From assembly GCF_040546685.1 (NCBI RefSeq), contig NZ_JBEPOH010000001.1, forward strand, positions 4,526,001-4,590,000: DNA of 64,000 bases. Reading direction: 5' to 3'. Shown here piece by piece: positions 61,221 through 64,000 of this stretch. Every line of letters starts with the position of its first letter. Within the stretch, counting starts at the first letter, position 1. The position numbers were made by a program, and so were the translations under genes. The stretch comes from Variovorax sp. OAS795 (GTDB lineage Bacteria; Pseudomonadota; Gammaproteobacteria; Burkholderiales; Burkholderiaceae_C). A model generated the notes under the pieces. That model was given only the letters and a program-made list of their open reading frames with translations, was not told where the DNA came from and searched no databases.

Positions 61221-62848
61221 AGGGCCAGGACATGGAACAGAACCGTCCCCTCACCCTGCTCGTCTGCGCCCTGGGCGGCGAAGGCGGCGGCGTGCTCACC
61301 GAATGGCTGGTCGACATCGCCCGCCATGCGGGCTATGCGGTGCAGAGCACCTCGATTCCCGGCGTGGCGCAGCGCACCGGCGCCACCACCTACTACATCG
61401 AGGTGTTTCCGGTGCCGTTCGCGCAGCTCGGGGGCAGGCGCCCGGTGTTCAGCCTGAGCCCGGTGCCGGGCACGCTAGACGCCATCGTGTCGTCGGAGCT
61501 GCTCGAGACCGCGCGCCAGATCGGCAATGGCATGAGCGCGCCGCTGCGCACGCTGGTCATCAGCTCGTCGGCGCGCATCTTCACCACGGCCGAGCGCATG
61601 CAGCCCGGCGACGGTCGCGCCGATGCGCAGCAACTGCTCGACGTGGTCAAGGCGTTCAGCCGGGAGCACCATGTGTTCGACATGAACGCCGTGGCGCGCG
61701 AGGCCGGCACCGTGGTCAGCGCCGTGATGCTCGGCGCCATCGCGGGCAGCGGCCTCTTTCCGTTTCCGCGCGCGGCCTATGAGCACGTGGTGCGCGGCGG
61801 CAACACCAGCGCGCCCGAGAAGCTGGGCAAGATGGCGGCGGCCAGCCTGCGCGGCTTTGCGGCCGCCTTCGATGCGGTGAGCGCGCCGCGTGCACAAGCC
61901 GCCTTCGTGAGCAGCGTGATGGCGGGCGATACGCACGATGCGCCGCCGCCCGCGCGTCCGCTCGCCGATGAACTCGCACAGCGCTTTCCGCCCGCCGTGC
62001 ACGACATGCTCGCGCTCGGCCATGCGCGCGTGCTCGACTACCAGGACGCCGCCTATGCCGAACTCTATGCGGCGAGGCTCGCCAGGGTGCTCGATGCCGA
62101 GCGCATCGCCGATCCGGCAGGCGCCCAAGGCTTTGCCGTCACCCGCGAAACCGCGCGCTGGCTCGCGCTGTGGATGGCCTTCGACGACATCGTGCGCGTG
62201 GCCGCGCTCAAGGGCCGCGCGAGCCGCGCGCAGCGCGTGCGGCAGGAAGTGCGTGCCACCGACGACGACCTCGTGAAGGTCTACGACCACTTCAAGCCCG
62301 GCACCGCCGAGTTCGCCGCCCTGCTGCCGCCGGGCCTCGCGCGCCGCATCACGGCCTGGGACCGCCGGCGGCAGGCCAGCGGCCGGGAGCCCTGGGCGCT
62401 GCCGCTCAAGGTGGGCAGCCATTCGGTCTTCGGCATGGCGTCGCTGCGGCTCCTGTCGTCGCTCAAATGGCTGCGCCGGCGCGGCCAGCGCTTTGCCGAC
62501 GAGCAGGTGCTGATCGAACGCTGGCTCGCGGCCGTGGAGACCGGCACGCGCGAAGCTTGGGCCCTGGGCCGCGAGCTGGCGCTGTGCGGCCGGCTCATCA
62601 AGGGCTACGGCAGCACCAACGAGCGCGGCAAGCACAACCTTCTGCACGTGATCGACGAGCTCGCGGCCCGCGCGGCCTTGCCGGCGGCAACGCGCGCCGA
62701 CGCGATCGCCGCGGCACGCGAGGCAGCCCTGGCCGACGAAGGCGGCAAGGCGCTCGACGCCGCGCTGGTGCGCCACGGCGCGGCGCCGCGGCCCATGCAG
62801 GCGCAGCCCATCCGCTGGATGAAGCGGCCGCCGTCCACCACCGCCTGA
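61217..62848 (+). CDS. iorB: Indolepyruvate ferredoxin oxidoreductase, beta subunit with C-terminal DUF6537-like domain
   Basis: The 543-residue protein is nearly three times the classical IorB length. Residues about 10-210 are the gamma-type POR domain (LLVCALGGEGGGVLTEWLVDIARHAGYAVQSTSIPGVAQRTGATTYYIEV, GNTSAPEKLGKMAAASL). The rest, about 225-540, is an alpha-helical domain found fused to IorB in beta-proteobacteria (RVLDYQDAAYAELYAARL, KVYDHFKPGTAEFAALLPPGL, LIKGYGSTNERGKHNLLHV). Its role is unknown. It overlaps iorA, and 36 bases separate it from the TctC-type gene. Confidence 0.9.
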   Translation: MKGQDMEQNRPLTLLVCALGGEGGGVLTEWLVDIARHAGYAVQSTSIPGVAQRTGATTYYIEVFPVPFAQLGGRRPVFSLSPVPGTLDAIVSSELLETARQIGNGMSAPLRTLVISSSARIFTTAERMQPGDGRADAQQLLDVVKAFSREHHVFDMNAVAREAGTVVSAVMLGAIAGSGLFPFPRAAYEHVVRGGNTSAPEKLGKMAAASLRGFAAAFDAVSAPRAQAAFVSSVMAGDTHDAPPPARPLADELAQRFPPAVHDMLALGHARVLDYQDAAYAELYAARLARVLDAERIADPAGAQGFAVTRETARWLALWMAFDDIVRVAALKGRASRAQRVRQEVRATDDDLVKVYDHFKPGTAEFAALLPPGLARRITAWDRRRQASGREPWALPLKVGSHSVFGMASLRLLSSLKWLRRRGQRFADEQVLIERWLAAVETGTREAWALGRELALCGRLIKGYGSTNERGKHNLLHVIDELAARAALPAATRADAIAAAREAALADEGGKALDAALVRHGAAPRPMQAQPIRWMKRPPSTTA

Positions 62849-62884
62849 CCTGCAATCTTCATAACGAACAGGAGACACCACACC

Positions 62885-63874
62885 ATGACCCGCAACACCC
62901 TCGCCTGGCGCCGAAGCCTGCTCGCCGCCGTGGCCTGCGCGCTGCTCCCCGCGGTGCAAGCACAGACGCAGCCCACCGCCTGGCCCACCAAGCCGATCAA
63001 GGTGGTCGTCAACTTTCCGCCGGGTGGCGCCGCCGACCAGATCGCCCGCGCGGTGTCGCAGCCCTTGCAGGAATTCCTCAAGCAGCCCGTGGTGGTCGAG
63101 AACCGCGCGGGCGCCAACGGCAACGTCGGCGGCGAGGCCGTGGCGCGCGCGCCGGCCGACGGCTACACGCTGCTCATGAGTTCGGGCGGCATGGTGTCGG
63201 TCAATCCGCACCTGTATGCGCGCATGAGCTTCGACCCGGCCAGGGACCTGGTGCCGGTGGCCGCGGCCGCGCGCGTGCTGGTCTTTCTCGTGACCCGGCC
63301 TTCGCTGCCGCCCACCAACGTGCGCGAGTTCATCGCCTACCTCAAGGCCAATCCGGGCAAGCTCTCCTATGGCTCTCCCGGCAACGGCAGCTCGCCGCAC
63401 CTGGCGGGCGAGATGTTCAAGGGCCAGGCCGGCGTCTTCGCGCTGCACGTGCCGTACCGCGGCGCGGCGCCTGCGCTGCAGGACCTGCTGGCGGGCCAGA
63501 TCGACTACGCCTTCGACCCCGGCATCGGACTGCAGCAGGTGCGCGCCGGCAAGCTCCGGCTGCTGGCGGTGGGCAGTCCGCACCGCTCCGCGCAGTTTCC
63601 CGACGTGCCCACGCTCGACGAGGCGGGCCTGCGCGGCTTCGACGCCGATACCGTGTTCGGTTTCTACGCGCCTGCCGGCACGCCGCCCGAGGTGGTGGCG
63701 CAGCTCAATGCGCAGATCAACCGGGCGCTCGCGCTGCCGGCCGTGAAGGAGCGCATCGCTGCGCTCGGCGGCGAAGCGGTGCCGGGCTCGCCGGCCGAGT
63801 TCCACCAGCGCGCCGCGGCCGATTCGCAGCGCTTCGGCGCGGTGATCCGCGACCGCAAGATCAGCGCGGACTGA
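62885..63874 (+). CDS. Bug/TctC-family solute receptor
   Basis: The 329-residue protein has a Sec leader (SLLAAVACALLPAVQAQ) and a Bug fold: WPTKPIKVVVNFPPGGAADQIARAVSQPLQEFLKQPVVVENRAGANGNVGGEAVARAPADGYTLLM, then HVPYRGAAPALQDLLAGQIDYAFDPGIGLQQVRAGKLRLLAV. No TctA/TctB permease genes are adjacent, as is usual in beta-proteobacteria with many orphan Bug receptors. It may bind an aromatic acid linked to the ior genes. SD AGGAG precedes ATG 62885. Confidence 0.92.
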   Translation: MTRNTLAWRRSLLAAVACALLPAVQAQTQPTAWPTKPIKVVVNFPPGGAADQIARAVSQPLQEFLKQPVVVENRAGANGNVGGEAVARAPADGYTLLMSSGGMVSVNPHLYARMSFDPARDLVPVAAAARVLVFLVTRPSLPPTNVREFIAYLKANPGKLSYGSPGNGSSPHLAGEMFKGQAGVFALHVPYRGAAPALQDLLAGQIDYAFDPGIGLQQVRAGKLRLLAVGSPHRSAQFPDVPTLDEAGLRGFDADTVFGFYAPAGTPPEVVAQLNAQINRALALPAVKERIAALGGEAVPGSPAEFHQRAAADSQRFGAVIRDRKISAD

Positions 63875-63894
63875 ACGCCCTCGACAATGACCCG

Positions 63895-64000
63895 ATGAGC
63901 AGCAGCAAAGAAATCACCTACACCGCGCGCGTCGAGTTCGGCGACTGCGATCCCGCCGGCATCGTCTGGTTCCCCAACTTCTTCCGCTGGATCGATGCGG
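63895..64000 (+). CDS. 4-hydroxybenzoyl-CoA thioesterase-family protein (3' partial)
   Basis: The 35 visible codons read MSSSKEITYTARVEFGDCDPAGIVWFPNFFRWID, with the hot-dog fold motif EFGDCDPAGIVWFPNF in which the aspartate is catalytic in 4HBT-type thioesterases. It starts 20 bases after the Bug receptor stop and would hydrolyse the acyl-CoA formed by IorAB, which makes sense in this operon. The gene is cut by the window end. Confidence 0.85.
   Translation, partial: MSSSKEITYTARVEFGDCDPAGIVWFPNFFRWIDA

Noticed and set aside
58493..62848. 1,451-residue plus-strand ORF that includes iorB
   Set aside because: The upstream part is antisense to the LysR gene and in a shifted frame within iorA; only the 61217-62848 part is real.

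Overview
The window is about 64 kb of high-GC (roughly two-thirds G+C), gene-dense bacterial chromosome with short intergenic gaps and many ATGA/GTGA overlaps. The gene set fits a soil beta-proteobacterium of the Comamonadaceae, most like Variovorax: Bug/TctC receptors, many LysR regulators, class II aldolase and sulfonate-type ABC genes, a two-subunit xanthine dehydrogenase and a long IorA/IorB pair. That assignment is inference from content and style. I see no rRNA, tRNA, CRISPR array, transposase or prophage.

Layout. (1) 1-3,815: the end of a ChrR-type anti-sigma factor converges on a five-gene lipid/membrane operon (CFA-synthase-like methyltransferase, DUF2878, DUF1295, DUF6134, DUF2177). 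The operon is preceded by a match to the RpoE-ChrR (ECF11) promoter, so it looks like part of a singlet-oxygen or lipid-oxidation regulon. (2) 3,921-10,151: a LysR regulator and a GNAT enzyme, a small secreted protein, a 48-residue Flp-like prepilin missed by ordinary ORF cut-offs, a 1,083-residue glycine-rich autotransporter and a nitrobindin-like protein. (3) 10,210-14,877: a tight operon of a CNNM/CorC membrane protein, a zinc-ribbon pseudokinase, a VWA protein and a very divergent adenylosuccinate-synthetase homologue. This is the best candidate for an undescribed system. (4) 14,901-18,072: apaH, a GNAT enzyme and a MocR/PdxR-type regulator with a repeat-rich upstream region.

(5) 18,073-30,739: a divergent organosulfur locus. 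The minus arm has an LLM monooxygenase, a class II aldolase, one ABC permease/ATPase pair, three substrate receptors and a membrane-anchored cytochrome c. The plus arm has an SfnB-like acyl-CoA dehydrogenase, a fourth receptor, a thiol dioxygenase and a four-domain rhodanese. Together they could import a sulfonate, sulfone or thiol compound, cleave the carbon-sulfur bond and process the sulfur. (6) 30,855-34,277: a lipoprotein, an RhlE-like helicase, a YpfJ-type metallopeptidase and dcd.

(7) 34,360-56,583: a purine uptake and catabolism region: guaD, an adenine-deaminase-like enzyme, xdhAB, an AzgA-type permease, a complete BMP-type nucleoside ABC transporter with two receptors, and LysR regulators. 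An MFS carrier, a small cytochrome c, a GH100-like glycosidase and a DUF1501/DUF1800 pair are interspersed. Between the two nucleoside permease genes lie two copies of a palindromic interspersed repeat in opposite orientation. (8) 56,759-64,000: an Nramp transporter, then a LysR regulator divergent from an iorA-iorB-tctC-thioesterase operon for aryl-pyruvate oxidation, cut by the window edge.
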